A stretch of 64,000 nucleotides of DNA, from positions 434,001 to 498,000 of the forward strand of contig NZ_JBASBR010000004.1 of the NCBI RefSeq assembly GCF_049651205.1, read 5' to 3'. The DNA is from Castellaniella sp049651205 (GTDB lineage Bacteria > Pseudomonadota > Gammaproteobacteria > Burkholderiales > Burkholderiaceae_B). The notes beneath the pieces are model-generated. The model was given only the letters and a program-made list of their open reading frames with translations, searched no databases and was not told the DNA's origin. Shown piece by piece: positions 33,104 to 42,483 of the stretch. Each line of letters opens with the position of its first letter. Within the stretch, counting starts at the first letter, position 1. A program made the translations under genes and the position numbers.

Positions 33104-33939
33104 AACCCATCCGTAAAGCTGTGTTCCCGGTAGCGGGCCTGGGCACGCGTTTTCTGCCGGCCACCAAGGCCATGCCCAAAGAAATGCTGCCTATCGTGGA
33201 CAAGCCCCTGATTCAGTACGCAGTAGAAGAAGCGCTGGCAGCGGGCATCACCGAGCTGATCTTCATCACCGGACGCCACAAGCGGGCAATCGAAGACCAC
33301 TTCGATCGCATGCCGGAACTTGAAAGCGAACTGGAAGCCAAGAACAAGCACCAGTTGCTGGAAGTCATCCGCACGATATTGCCTGATCACGTGCACTGCA
33401 TTTACACCCGTCAGGCAGAACCCCTGGGCCTGGGCCACGCAGTGTTATGCGCCGCCCCCATTGTGGGCAACGAGCCCTTTGCCGTGTTGCTGGCCGATGA
33501 CTTGCTGGACGCGGAAACCGCCGTGACCCGCCAGTTGGTGGACGCCGCCCATCAGCACGATGGCAGCGTGCTGGCCATCCAGACCATCGACCCGCAAGAC
33601 AGCCAAAAATACGGCATCATCTCGGGCCCGGCCATGGACAGCCGCAACACCCGTGTCGAGTACATCGTCGAAAAACCGGCACCCAAGGATGCACCGTCCA
33701 ATCTGGCAGTTGTCGGGCGCTACATACTGGAGCCGGAGATCTTTGATTTTCTGCGCCAGACCCGTGCCGGGGTTGGTCAGGAGATCCAACTGACCGATGC
33801 AATATCGGCAATGCTGTCACAACGACGGGTCGTGGGGCACCGCTACGATGGCGAGCGCTACGATTGCGGCAGCAAAGAGGGCTTTTTCAAGGCCACCATT
33901 GCACTGGGCCGCAAGTATCATGGCCTGTCTGTGGATTGA
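33100..33939 (+). CDS. galU: UTP-glucose-1-phosphate uridylyltransferase
   Basis: Makes UDP-glucose for envelope polysaccharides. 279 residues. FPVAGLGTRFLPATKAMPKEMLPIVDKP is the nucleotide-binding start, cut here to its key GLGTRFLP and KEMLP parts; YIVEKP and QLTDAI follow. Coupled to the upstream small ORF, and the 3' end overlaps convergent waaA by 22 bases. Confidence 0.96.
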   Translation: MKPIRKAVFPVAGLGTRFLPATKAMPKEMLPIVDKPLIQYAVEEALAAGITELIFITGRHKRAIEDHFDRMPELESELEAKNKHQLLEVIRTILPDHVHCIYTRQAEPLGLGHAVLCAAPIVGNEPFAVLLADDLLDAETAVTRQLVDAAHQHDGSVLAIQTIDPQDSQKYGIISGPAMDSRNTRVEYIVEKPAPKDAPSNLAVVGRYILEPEIFDFLRQTRAGVGQEIQLTDAISAMLSQRRVVGHRYDGERYDCGSKEGFFKATIALGRKYHGLSVD

Positions 33940-35279
33940 TCCGGCACTGCCTGCCCACTAGCAGCCAACAAGGACTGAATCCCATGCACCACGCGGCTGA
34001 CCGCCCCCCTGTGCTGGGTAACCCAATGGCGTCCAGCTTCTGAGGCCTGGTGCCGTTCTGCGGGCTGATCCAGCCACATCAGTGCCTGACGCACCGCGCG
34101 GCCGGCGTCTTCAACCTGCATGGCGGCCCCGGCAGCGCGGGCATCCGCCACCGCTTGCTCAAAGTGTGCGACGTGCGGCCCGACAATCACAGGGCAGCCC
34201 AAGGCACTGGCTTCGATGAAATTCTGCCCCCCAAGCGGTGCAAAACTACCCCCCACAATCGCCACATCGCAGGCGGCGTAATACCAGGGCATCTCGCCCA
34301 GGGTATCACCCAACACCACATCCGCCTTTTTGCAGGCCGACACGGCAGAGCTGCTGTCGTCTCCCAGGGACAGAAGCTCGGTACGCCGGACAAATACAAG
34401 CCCGGCAGCACGCAGCTGATCAGCCGCCTGATCAAAGCGCTGCGGATGCCGGGGAATCAGCATGAACAGCACTGGCAAAGAGGTTTCGATCCCGTCACCC
34501 TGGCGTGGCCGCTGACGTTTGATGGCGTCAATGAACCAGGCGTCCTCGCCTTCGCGGGTGCTGGCAATGGCCACCACCTGACGCCCCAACTGCCCGGCAA
34601 AGGCGCGTCCACGCGCGGCCTTGTCAGCATCCAGGGGAAGATCAAACTTGAAGTTGCCCGACACGCTGACGCCCTGCACGCCCAGCTGTTCCAGACGCTG
34701 CGCATCCGCCAAGGATTGCGCATATACCCGCGCCAGCTGCCCATATGCTTGTGTCATCAAACTGCCCACACGCAACGTGCGATACAGGGCAGCATCAGAC
34801 AAACGGGCACTGGCCAGCACTAGAGGCACCTCCGCCTGGGTGGAGGCATGCACCAGATTGGGCCAGAGTTCGCGTTCGATCAACACCCCCAGCGCTGGCT
34901 GGTAGTGATGGAAAAAACGCCGAGTAGCGCCAGGAAAATCGTAAGGCAGCCACGCCTGCTGCACACGGCCGGCGGCCATCTCATCCACATAAGCGCGCTG
35001 GCCCTCGGCCCGGCCGGTGGCTGTGAGATGCGTCAGCAACACCGAATAACCGAGATCAAGCAGTGCCCGGATCAGGGGGTGGGCTGCGCGGGTTTCACCC
35101 AGACTGACGGCATGAATCCAGATGGCGCCGGTTTGTACAGGCTGTTTACCATAGCGCCCAAACCGGCTGGCACCTAGTACAGCCCATTTCCCGCCGGCGC
35201 GGCGTGCCCGCAAACCCATCCAGCACAGCAAGACAGGCGACAGCACCATCAACAGCAGGGAATACAGGTAGCGGCTCAT
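33918..35279 (-). CDS. waaA: 3-deoxy-D-manno-octulosonic acid (Kdo) transferase
   Basis: Adds Kdo to lipid IVA at the inner membrane. 453 residues with an N-terminal anchor (YLYSLLLMVLSPVLLCW). The catalytic base Glu is in LIERELWPN; WIHAVSLGE and TGRAEGQ precede it, and FAPLGGQNFIEASALGCPV is the GT-B donor site. The start overlaps the waaC stop (ATGA). Convergent and overlapping with galU. Whether it adds one or two Kdo units cannot be read. Confidence 0.95.
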   Translation of the reverse strand: MSRYLYSLLLMVLSPVLLCWMGLRARRAGGKWAVLGASRFGRYGKQPVQTGAIWIHAVSLGETRAAHPLIRALLDLGYSVLLTHLTATGRAEGQRAYVDEMAAGRVQQAWLPYDFPGATRRFFHHYQPALGVLIERELWPNLVHASTQAEVPLVLASARLSDAALYRTLRVGSLMTQAYGQLARVYAQSLADAQRLEQLGVQGVSVSGNFKFDLPLDADKAARGRAFAGQLGRQVVAIASTREGEDAWFIDAIKRQRPRQGDGIETSLPVLFMLIPRHPQRFDQAADQLRAAGLVFVRRTELLSLGDDSSSAVSACKKADVVLGDTLGEMPWYYAACDVAIVGGSFAPLGGQNFIEASALGCPVIVGPHVAHFEQAVADARAAGAAMQVEDAGRAVRQALMWLDQPAERHQASEAGRHWVTQHRGAVSRVVHGIQSLLAASGQAVPDQSTDRP

Positions 35280-36262
35280 GCAGCCCCCACCGCAGGAACG
35301 GGCGACCGTGCGGCATCCAGGGCTTCGTCGATGGCAGCCAGTACTTGCCCAGCATCCGGTGCCTGGCCGCGCTCGCCCAGACTGGCGGTATAGGCAGGCC
35401 CCTGCAAGGGTGTGCGAACCGGGGTGGACGCTTTGTAGATCCCGATGGTGGGCCGCCCAAGACCTGCGCTGAGGTGCGTCAGGCCACTGTCCAGTCCGAC
35501 CATGATACGGGCCTGGGCGAGCTCATCAGCCACTTGCCGCAAGCCCATACGCGGCAACACCCGGGCATTGTCACGACCTTCGATCAAGGCCCGGGCCCGG
35601 TCTTGCTCGGCATCGTTACCCGCCAGCAAACGCAGGCCCAGCCCGCGCGCCTGCAGATTATCAAACACCTGTTGCCAGGCAGGTGCTGGCCACAGCTTGT
35701 CATCACGGCTGGCCGACGGCATGATCAGCGCCACCGGCTGCACTTCAGCGCCATCAGTAATGGCCTGCAGGCCAAAATCGGGAGCGCCCTCAAAGGCATA
35801 GCCAAACGCTGCCGCAGCCAGCGTGCGCTGGCGAATAATGGCGGGTTGCCAGAACTCGACCCGGTGGCGGACGTCGTAAAACAGGGATGCCAGGGGCTCA
35901 CGCGCAGACTTCCAGTCGAGCCCGTGGCGCCGCCCACGCGCCTGACGCACCAGCCACACGGATTTCAGCAAAGCCTGCATATCCAGGATGATATCGTAGC
36001 GGCGCCCGGCCAGGGTTTCGCGCAGGGCGGCGCGTTCGCGGCGCGTTTGTGCACTCCACCAGTGCCTGCGCCAACGCCGGTGCGCCACGGGGATGACCTC
36101 GTGGACAGCGGGATGCCATGAGGGAATCTCGGCAAAGGATTCTTCGGCGATCCAGTCGATCTCTGCGCCGGCCACATGCGCCGCCACGTCGCTGATCGCG
36201 GGCAGCATGTGAACGAGGTCGCCCAGAGAGGACGTACGGACAATCAGGATACGGGTTGTCAT
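35276..36262 (-). CDS. waaC: LPS heptosyltransferase I
   Basis: Adds the first L-glycero-D-manno-heptose to Kdo of the LPS inner core. 328 residues, GT9 family: TTRILIVRTSSLGDLVHMLP at the N-terminus and GLDSGLTHLSAGLGRPTIGIY near the C-terminus. The start ATG at 36262 matches the family; an upstream frame of about 34 codons is non-conserved and overlaps the divergent promoter. Coupled to waaA. Confidence 0.93.
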   Translation of the reverse strand: MTTRILIVRTSSLGDLVHMLPAISDVAAHVAGAEIDWIAEESFAEIPSWHPAVHEVIPVAHRRWRRHWWSAQTRRERAALRETLAGRRYDIILDMQALLKSVWLVRQARGRRHGLDWKSAREPLASLFYDVRHRVEFWQPAIIRQRTLAAAAFGYAFEGAPDFGLQAITDGAEVQPVALIMPSASRDDKLWPAPAWQQVFDNLQARGLGLRLLAGNDAEQDRARALIEGRDNARVLPRMGLRQVADELAQARIMVGLDSGLTHLSAGLGRPTIGIYKASTPVRTPLQGPAYTASLGERGQAPDAGQVLAAIDEALDAARSPVPAVGAA

Positions 36263-36387
36263 GACGCGATTATAGGCGGCACCATGGCCCTGGATGATGG
36301 GTTTCCGGGGGACATTACTTGTGAAGCCCCCGGGACGCCAGTATCCTTGAACCAGCCAATTCACCCTGTCTATTCATCGGAATCACC

Positions 36388-36909
36388 ATGACCTGCTACG
36401 CACTGGGAGACCTGTCTCCCCATATCGACGCTTCTGCGTTTATCGCCGCCGAAGCCACCATTATTGGCGCCGCTACCCTTGAGGCAGGCACCAGCGTCTG
36501 GCCAGGCGCAGTAATCCGGGCAGACAACGAACCCATCCATATCGGCGAAAACTCCAATATCCAGGAAGGTGCCGTGCTGCACGTGGATGCCGGCAAACCG
36601 CTCACCATCGGCCGCGAGGTGACCGTGGGGCACCAGGCCATGCTGCATGGCTGCACCATCCAGGATGGTGCCCTGATCGGGATCCAGGCAGTGGTACTTA
36701 ATGGCGCAGTGATTGGCCGCCACAGCCTGGTGGGTGCAGGTGCCCTGGTAACCGAAGGCAAGATATTTCCCGAGCGCTCCCTGATCCTGGGCGTCCCTGC
36801 CAAAGCGGTGCGCACATTGTCAGACGACGAAGTCGCGGCACTCGAGCGCAGCGCACGCGATTACGCCGCCCGTGCCGGCCACTACCGCCAAAGCTTGCGG
36901 CCGCTTTAA
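36388..36909 (+). CDS. Gamma-carbonic anhydrase family protein (YrdA/PaaY-like)
   Basis: 173 residues built of left-handed beta-helix hexapeptide repeats. Zinc ligands are likely the His in VLHVDAG and the two His in VGHQAMLHGC. The family includes carbonic anhydrases and thioesterases, so activity is not certain. It is divergent from waaC and its stop overlaps by four bases that of the convergent glycosyltransferase. Confidence 0.88.
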   Translation: MTCYALGDLSPHIDASAFIAAEATIIGAATLEAGTSVWPGAVIRADNEPIHIGENSNIQEGAVLHVDAGKPLTIGREVTVGHQAMLHGCTIQDGALIGIQAVVLNGAVIGRHSLVGAGALVTEGKIFPERSLILGVPAKAVRTLSDDEVAALERSARDYAARAGHYRQSLRPL

Positions 36910-37961
36910 TTACTCACCACCCCGCGATACAACCGCAGATAACGCTCTACCATAGCGGGTACCGAATATTCCTGCCTCACGTGGGCCTGGGCCCGTTCGG
37001 CCATTTCGCGGGCTGCATCGCGATGATCCAGCACCCAGGCCAGGCGCTGCGCCAGATGCGCCGCATCACCTGCGGGCACCAGCAAACCGCGATCGGGCAA
37101 CAAGATCTCCGGGTGTCCACCCACACGGGTTGCCACCACGGGCAAGCCGGCCAGGCAGGCATCCAGCACACTGGTGCCCAGGGCTTCAAACCGCGAGCTG
37201 CTGACATACACATCCGCAACCGCCAATGCATTGCCCACCTGCGACTGAAAACCAGCAAACAGATAGTGCTTTTGCAGGCCCAGCGCGTCTACACGCGCAC
37301 GCGCGCCAGCGGCAGCGGCACCCTCTGCGCCACAATGCAAACACACCACATCCGGATATTGCTGACGCAACTGATGCACGGCTTCAATAAGCGTCAAGGG
37401 ATCCTTCTCGGGGCTCAAGGCCGCAGCCGTCACCAGCACCCGGTGTCCATCGAGCCCGAAGCGGGCGCGCAGGGCTTGCACCTGCGCGGGATCAGGCAGC
37501 ATTGGCTGCACCGCACTGGGAATCAGCTGCACTTCCAGCCCTAAGTCTCTGGGGGCTGCCGCCGCTGCTGCGCTGATTGCGACCAGCGCATCCGCACGTG
37601 CCCATTTCCAGCGCTGCCGCCAGGGCCGCCCACCGGACTGAAATGCGGTGCGGCGGGTAAAGACCAGGGCGGCGTTAAGCACCGGCCGCAAGACAGCCAG
37701 CATAGTCATGGCCTGGGCAGTCTGGGCATGCATGACATCAAAGGATGCCCGCACGCGCCACAGCGTGCGCAAGAGATCGGCTGTACCCCGGCAAGGCAGC
37801 AGGGGGATCCCCGCCTCTTTGGCGCGTTGAGCCAGGGGCCCACCGCCACGCGCGACAAGGCCAACCGAATGGCCGGCGGCCTGCAGCCCCTGCAAAATAA
37901 ACAACGTCTGGCGCTCGCCGCCGCGCCAGCCTTTTTCGAGGTTGATCTGTAGGATCTGCAT
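36906..37961 (-). CDS. GT4 family glycosyltransferase
   Basis: 351 residues, GT-B fold. N-terminal LQINLEKGWRGGERQTLFILQGL and C-terminal SSSRFEALGTSVLDACLAGLPVVATRVGGHPE with the EX7E-like Glu pair place it in GT4. It probably works in LPS or other surface glycan synthesis, given waaA, waaC and glmU nearby. The acceptor is unknown. Confidence 0.87.
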   Translation of the reverse strand: MQILQINLEKGWRGGERQTLFILQGLQAAGHSVGLVARGGGPLAQRAKEAGIPLLPCRGTADLLRTLWRVRASFDVMHAQTAQAMTMLAVLRPVLNAALVFTRRTAFQSGGRPWRQRWKWARADALVAISAAAAAAPRDLGLEVQLIPSAVQPMLPDPAQVQALRARFGLDGHRVLVTAAALSPEKDPLTLIEAVHQLRQQYPDVVCLHCGAEGAAAAGARARVDALGLQKHYLFAGFQSQVGNALAVADVYVSSSRFEALGTSVLDACLAGLPVVATRVGGHPEILLPDRGLLVPAGDAAHLAQRLAWVLDHRDAAREMAERAQAHVRQEYSVPAMVERYLRLYRGVVSN

Positions 37962-38018
37962 TACATGCCGTGTAACCAGCCAGGTAACACAATCAAACGC
38001 ATGGGTTTACGCATGTGG

Positions 38019-39386
38019 TCAGGATTTGCGCACTGGACGCTTCCAACCGGAAATGCTTTGCTGGCGCGTACGGGAAATTGTCAACTGGCCTTGGGGAGCA
38101 TCTTGCACCAGTGTGGTGCCGGCACCCAGGGTGGCGCCCCGCCCCACCGTGACAGGCGCCACCAGCTGCGTATCCGAGCCAATAAAAGCGTCATCTTCGA
38201 TGACGGTCTGAAACTTGTTTACTCCGTCATAGTTGCAAGTGATGGTGCCCGCACCAATATTGACGCGTTCTCCAATGACGGCATCCCCGAGATACGCCAA
38301 ATGATTGGCTTTGGAGCCTTGCCCCAGACGGGTTTTTTTAAGTTCGACAAAGTTGCCCACATGCGCATCAGGGCCGACATCCGCCCCTGGACGAAGCCGC
38401 GCATACGGCCCGATACGTGCCGCCACCCCCACTTGTGCGCCTTCGAGATGCGAGTACGCATCCAGGACAGCGCCGGCAGCAACCGAAGAATCGCGAACCA
38501 CGCAGTGCGGGCCCACCCGTACGCCATCGGCCAGTTGCACGGTGCCCTCAAACACACAGCCCACATCAATGAAGACATCCTGGCCACACTGCAAGCTGCC
38601 GCGCAAATCAAAACGCGCCGGATCGGCTAGAGTCACCCCTTGCTCGAGCAGGCGTCTGGCCTGCTCTTCCTGCCAGATGCGCTCGAGTTGTGCCTGCTGC
38701 ACCCGACTGTTGACACCGAGGGTTTCGTAGTGCGCAGCGGGTTGGGCATGAGCCACGGGAAGGTTCTCGCCAACTGCCAGGCCAACGACATCGGTGAGGT
38801 AGTACTCACCCTGGGCATTGTCGTTGGTGATCTCACCCAGCCAACGCCGCAACGCCGCCGTGGGCGCAGCCAAAATGCCGGTATTGACTTCGTGAATGGC
38901 CTGTTCTGCCGGGCTGGCATCCTTATGCTCGACAATGCGTTGCACGCGCCCTTGTGCGTCGCGCACGATACGGCCATATCCGCTGGGATCGTCCAATGTT
39001 TCGGTAAGCAGTGCCAAGCCATTGCCCCGCGCCTGCAACAGGGCACGCAGCGTATCAACCTGTACCAAAGGTACGTCGCCGTACAGCACCAGGCTGGTGT
39101 CATCGGCATCACCCTCAAGCAATTGCGGCAGTGCCTGCATCACGGCATGGCCGGTGCCCTGTTGAGGCTGCTGCAGGGCAAATTTGAGATCTTGTGTGTC
39201 GTATGCCGCCTGAACACGGTCGGCGCCATGCCCCACCACCACAACGATACGATCGGGAGACAGGGCACGGGCGGCTGCCAGCACATGGCCGAGCATCGGT
39301 TGCCCCGCGATGGGGTGCAATACCTTGGGCAAATCAGACTGCATGCGCTTGCCCAAACCGGCCGCCAAAATAATGATGTTCAACAT
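38019..39386 (-). CDS. glmU: Bifunctional GlcNAc-1-P uridylyltransferase / GlcN-1-P acetyltransferase
   Basis: Makes UDP-GlcNAc from GlcN-1-P, acetyl-CoA and UTP. 455 residues, full length. N-terminal pyrophosphorylase domain: LAAGLGKRMQSDLPKVLHP and GDVPLV. C-terminal beta-helix domain: YARLRPGADVG, the catalytic His in KANHLAYLGDA and NIGAGTITCNYDG. The start ATG at 39386 matches the family N-terminus. It follows phaM by 30 bases on the same strand. Confidence 0.97.
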   Translation of the reverse strand: MLNIIILAAGLGKRMQSDLPKVLHPIAGQPMLGHVLAAARALSPDRIVVVVGHGADRVQAAYDTQDLKFALQQPQQGTGHAVMQALPQLLEGDADDTSLVLYGDVPLVQVDTLRALLQARGNGLALLTETLDDPSGYGRIVRDAQGRVQRIVEHKDASPAEQAIHEVNTGILAAPTAALRRWLGEITNDNAQGEYYLTDVVGLAVGENLPVAHAQPAAHYETLGVNSRVQQAQLERIWQEEQARRLLEQGVTLADPARFDLRGSLQCGQDVFIDVGCVFEGTVQLADGVRVGPHCVVRDSSVAAGAVLDAYSHLEGAQVGVAARIGPYARLRPGADVGPDAHVGNFVELKKTRLGQGSKANHLAYLGDAVIGERVNIGAGTITCNYDGVNKFQTVIEDDAFIGSDTQLVAPVTVGRGATLGAGTTLVQDAPQGQLTISRTRQQSISGWKRPVRKS

Positions 39387-39416
39387 AGGATTTAAAAACC
39401 GCAACGAGGCGGTGAA

Positions 39417-40088
39417 TCAGGAAGGACGGGATTTGCGGGTGTTGGTGTTGCGGCTGGCAGATGCTCTGGCGGCCGGCTTGCGGCTGGAGGCTTTGGCAGC
39501 CGGCTTGCTGGCAGCGGATTTGCTGCGTTTTGGCGCAGCCTTGCGCGCAGCAGCCTTGGGGGCGGTTGCGGCCGCGGCTGCCGCCTGGCCAGCTTCAGCC
39601 ATTTCATCGATGCTGGCAGCCGTGGCCTCACGCAGATGCTCAAATTGTTGCTGCACGAGGTTCCACCAATCGGAGGCAGCCTGAACATAGGCTTGCCCGC
39701 CGGTATCCTCAGCTGCAGATGCGCTGGCAGCCTGCTTATCCTGGGCGCGGCCTTTGCGGGCACCCGCCGAAGCAAACGCGCCACCCGACAAAGATTGCAG
39801 GGTTTGCAGCGTGCTGCGCTGAATCTCCAGCCCCTGAATAGTGCTGGCCAGCATGGTGGCATTCAGCTGCAGCCAGTTTTGCACGGTCTGCAACTCGCGG
39901 ATGCGCCGTTCGAGGTCTTCAAGAGACATCGACGGCATGCCGGTCGGTGCATCCGGCAACTTGCCGGCTGCCATGTTTTGCCAGGCCTGGCGCATCATGT
40001 CCAGGCCCGCCAGCAGCGGGTTGCCGGCTGCCTCGCCTTGTTGGCCAAAGCCCGGAAGCACAAAAGGATTAGAAGAATCTTGAGCCAT
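39417..40088 (-). CDS. phaM: PhaM-like polyhydroxyalkanoate granule protein
   Basis: 223 residues. N-terminal FVLPGFGQQ, then GNPLLAGLDMMRQAWQNMA and LEDLERRIRELQTVQNWLQLNATMLASTI, a helical region like PhaM of Cupriavidus, which activates PHB synthase and ties granules to the nucleoid. The last 60 residues are Ala-, Lys-, Ser- and Arg-rich (PAAKASSRKPAAR), a histone-like tail for DNA binding. No pha synthase gene lies in this window. The ATG at 40088 is chosen since the upstream frame overlaps the Nudix gene region without conservation. Confidence 0.8.
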   Translation of the reverse strand: MAQDSSNPFVLPGFGQQGEAAGNPLLAGLDMMRQAWQNMAAGKLPDAPTGMPSMSLEDLERRIRELQTVQNWLQLNATMLASTIQGLEIQRSTLQTLQSLSGGAFASAGARKGRAQDKQAASASAAEDTGGQAYVQAASDWWNLVQQQFEHLREATAASIDEMAEAGQAAAAAATAPKAAARKAAPKRSKSAASKPAAKASSRKPAARASASRNTNTRKSRPS

Positions 40089-40131
40089 GATGGTGTTTAC
40101 CTCCGCCAGCAGCATGCCGGCACGAATCAAA

Positions 40132-40971
40132 CTACAGACCAAGCGCAGCCGGCGCCTCCAGGCGCCGGCGTAGAGAATCAAGGATACAGAGATCAGCCTC
40201 TAGGGTAAAAGCCCCTTGCGTCAGCATCGACCAGAGGTCAGGCAGGGCAAGGCAACGGAATTCAAGCACCTCACCATCCAGGTTGGTGGGCACGGCCGCT
40301 GCATCCAGAACGCAGTCGCTGACACTGACATTCTCAACCTGATAACCATCCGGCAAACGCCGGTGCATCCGCAGCACCGTACGCAAAGCCTGATGGCTGG
40401 AGAGCTCGACGGCAGCCAGCCCGGCTTCTTCGTAGGATTCGCGCAACAGTGCGGCTTCAGGATCCTCGCCGGCAGACACCAGCCCACCGGACAGGGTGTC
40501 CCACAGACCAGGATCGGTGGATTTGTTCAGTGCACGGCGAGCAACCCACAGACGGCCATCCGGCGCCCAGGCATTGAGATGTATCGCGTGGGTCAGCAGG
40601 CCCAGCGGCCGAACAGCACCCCGCTCGATGCATCCCAGCAAGCGCCCCTCAGCCACGACGTCAAGCTGCTCGTTGCGCCAGTGGCGGATACGGCCGGCTT
40701 TTTGCAAGGCTTCGGCCAGATCACGCAGCACCGTGTCCAGCCCGGAACGGGCCGCCATCCCGGGATTGACATGAACGGCTTCAGGCTCGATGTGGACCGC
40801 GGGGTGATCGGCGATGGCTGTGAGAACAGGATCGTTGATCCAGCCAGCCACACGACTGCACAGCGTGACAGGACGCGCGCCGGGCGGAGGCAACTGCTGC
40901 GCACGACGCACTAGCCGCGCGTTGCGCGCAAGGATGTCGTCGAGGGTAAAAACCGCAGAATCGAGGCTCAT
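40132..40971 (-). CDS. DUF4743-Nudix hydrolase
   Basis: 279 residues. Residues 1-125 resemble DUF4743, found in eukaryotic and bacterial thiamine-pyrophosphokinase-like Nudix proteins. The Nudix box (162-185) has GGLVSAGEDPEAALLRESYEE in two parts, with the REx2EE metal ligands intact. Related enzymes remove damaged thiamine diphosphates (Tnr3/YJR142W type), but the substrate here is not known. Start ATG at 40971. It is in line with phaM and glmU. Confidence 0.85.
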   Translation of the reverse strand: MSLDSAVFTLDDILARNARLVRRAQQLPPPGARPVTLCSRVAGWINDPVLTAIADHPAVHIEPEAVHVNPGMAARSGLDTVLRDLAEALQKAGRIRHWRNEQLDVVAEGRLLGCIERGAVRPLGLLTHAIHLNAWAPDGRLWVARRALNKSTDPGLWDTLSGGLVSAGEDPEAALLRESYEEAGLAAVELSSHQALRTVLRMHRRLPDGYQVENVSVSDCVLDAAAVPTNLDGEVLEFRCLALPDLWSMLTQGAFTLEADLCILDSLRRRLEAPAALGL

Positions 40972-41067
40972 CGGAGCATTGTAGTGGAAGCCTGAACCGG
41001 ATAGGGAGAAACCCGGCCACCACGCGGCAAACACCGTTAAACTAGGGAAAACAGTAGCCCGCAGAAC

Positions 41068-41095
41068 TGTACAAGCCGCAACGCTTGGCTATAAT
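41068..41095 (+). promoter_or_regulatory. Promoter of the coxB operon
   Basis: TGTACA (41068-41073), a 16-base spacer and a perfect TATAAT (41090-41095) lie about 150 bases before coxB. The long leader that follows has no clear fold beyond a small CCCTT/AAGGG hairpin near 41097-41115. Confidence 0.6.
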
Positions 41096-41244
41096 CCCTT
41101 CAAGCTTATAAGGGCATCGCAGGCCGCAATCACTTTGATTTTACGGTCTGACGATCCGATTTATGTGTGCAGGGCCTGTCTTTCCCTCGTGTGTCTTTGA
41201 CGAAGGTCAACCCGCCCAAAGAACACACTAACCAGAGGGACAAC

Positions 41245-42405
41245 ATGAAGATGGTCAGAAGGTTGTTGGGCATGGGTGCGCTGCTGTGGGTAAGCGCTGC
41301 AACAGCACAGGTACAGGACATTCCAGGCGGCCCGGCGGTCGACCAAATAAACGTCACGCGCGGGGTCACCCCGATCTCCCACGAGATCTACTCGCTGCAC
41401 TGGATGATCATGATCATCTGTACGATCATCTTCATCGGCGTGTTCGGGACGATGCTGTACTCCATCATCAACCACCGCAAGTCCAAGGGCTACAAGGCTG
41501 CAAAGTTTGATGAAAACCTCTCCATAGAGCTCACCTGGACGGTCATCCCGTTCCTCATCATTATCGGCATGGCCATCCCCGCCAGCCGGACGGTCGTCGC
41601 CATGAAAGACACCAGTGGCGCCGACCTCACCGTCAAGGTGACGGGCTATCAATGGAAATGGGGCTACGAATACATCGATGGCCCCGCCACTGGTGTGCAT
41701 TTCCTTTCCACGCTTTCTACCCCGCAAGCGCAAATCGACGGCACAGAGCCCAAAAGCAATACCTACCTGCTTGAAGTCGACAACCCTCTGGTGGTGCCCG
41801 TCGACAAAAAAGTTCGTATCGTGCTCACTGCCTCCGACGTCATCCACGCCTGGATGGTGCCTGATTTCGGCGTAAAGCAGGATGCCGTCCCAGGCTACCT
41901 GCGCGACACCTGGTTTCGTGCCGAGAAAGTAGGCACATACCGCGGCCAGTGCGCCGAGCTCTGCGGTAAAAACCACGCCTACATGCCTATTGTGGTCGAG
42001 GTCAAATCCGCCGAAGACTACGCCAAGTGGGCTGACGAACAAAAATCCAAGATGGCAGCTGTCACCGAAGATCCCAACAAGAAATGGACCAAAGAAGAAC
42101 TCGTCGCCAAGGGCAAAGAGGTTTTTGCCGCCAACTGCGTCGCCTGTCACCAGGCCAACGGTCAGGGTATCCCGGGCACCTTCCCAGCGCTCAATGGCGA
42201 TAAAAAATACGTTCTGGCACCCATGAAAGAGCAGATCCTCACCGAACTCAACGGCCACCCGGGCACCGCAATGGCGGCGTTCCGTGACCAGCTCAGCGAC
42301 GTGCAACTGGCTGCTGTCATCACCTATACCCGCAACGCCTGGGACAACGCCGGACAAGGGCCCGACCCCGTCGTCCAGCCCTCGGATGTCAAGGCCCTGC
42401 GCTGA
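41245..42405 (+). CDS. coxB: Cytochrome c oxidase subunit II with fused cytochrome c domain (caa3 type)
   Basis: Receives electrons and passes them to subunit I. 386 residues: signal peptide (1-21), two membrane helices (about 53-75 and 93-115), the cupredoxin domain with CuA ligands His201, Cys236, Glu238, Cys240, His244 and Met247, and a C-terminal cytochrome c domain with C298-VA-C301-H302 and a probable axial Met343. AGAGGGA precedes the ATG at 41245. The fused heme domain makes this a caa3-type oxidase. Confidence 0.96.
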   Translation: MKMVRRLLGMGALLWVSAATAQVQDIPGGPAVDQINVTRGVTPISHEIYSLHWMIMIICTIIFIGVFGTMLYSIINHRKSKGYKAAKFDENLSIELTWTVIPFLIIIGMAIPASRTVVAMKDTSGADLTVKVTGYQWKWGYEYIDGPATGVHFLSTLSTPQAQIDGTEPKSNTYLLEVDNPLVVPVDKKVRIVLTASDVIHAWMVPDFGVKQDAVPGYLRDTWFRAEKVGTYRGQCAELCGKNHAYMPIVVEVKSAEDYAKWADEQKSKMAAVTEDPNKKWTKEELVAKGKEVFAANCVACHQANGQGIPGTFPALNGDKKYVLAPMKEQILTELNGHPGTAMAAFRDQLSDVQLAAVITYTRNAWDNAGQGPDPVVQPSDVKALR

Positions 42406-42483
42406 TGACCCGCACCCCGAACACATCGATTAACTGATATTTCCGCGTCGCCAACGTGCGGCGCGTCCTCGAAGGAGGCAATA

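Noticed and set aside
39417..39600. Repeat-like GCC/AAG-rich DNA
   Set aside because: It encodes the Ala/Lys/Ser/Arg-rich PhaM tail; no exact repeat unit is kept.
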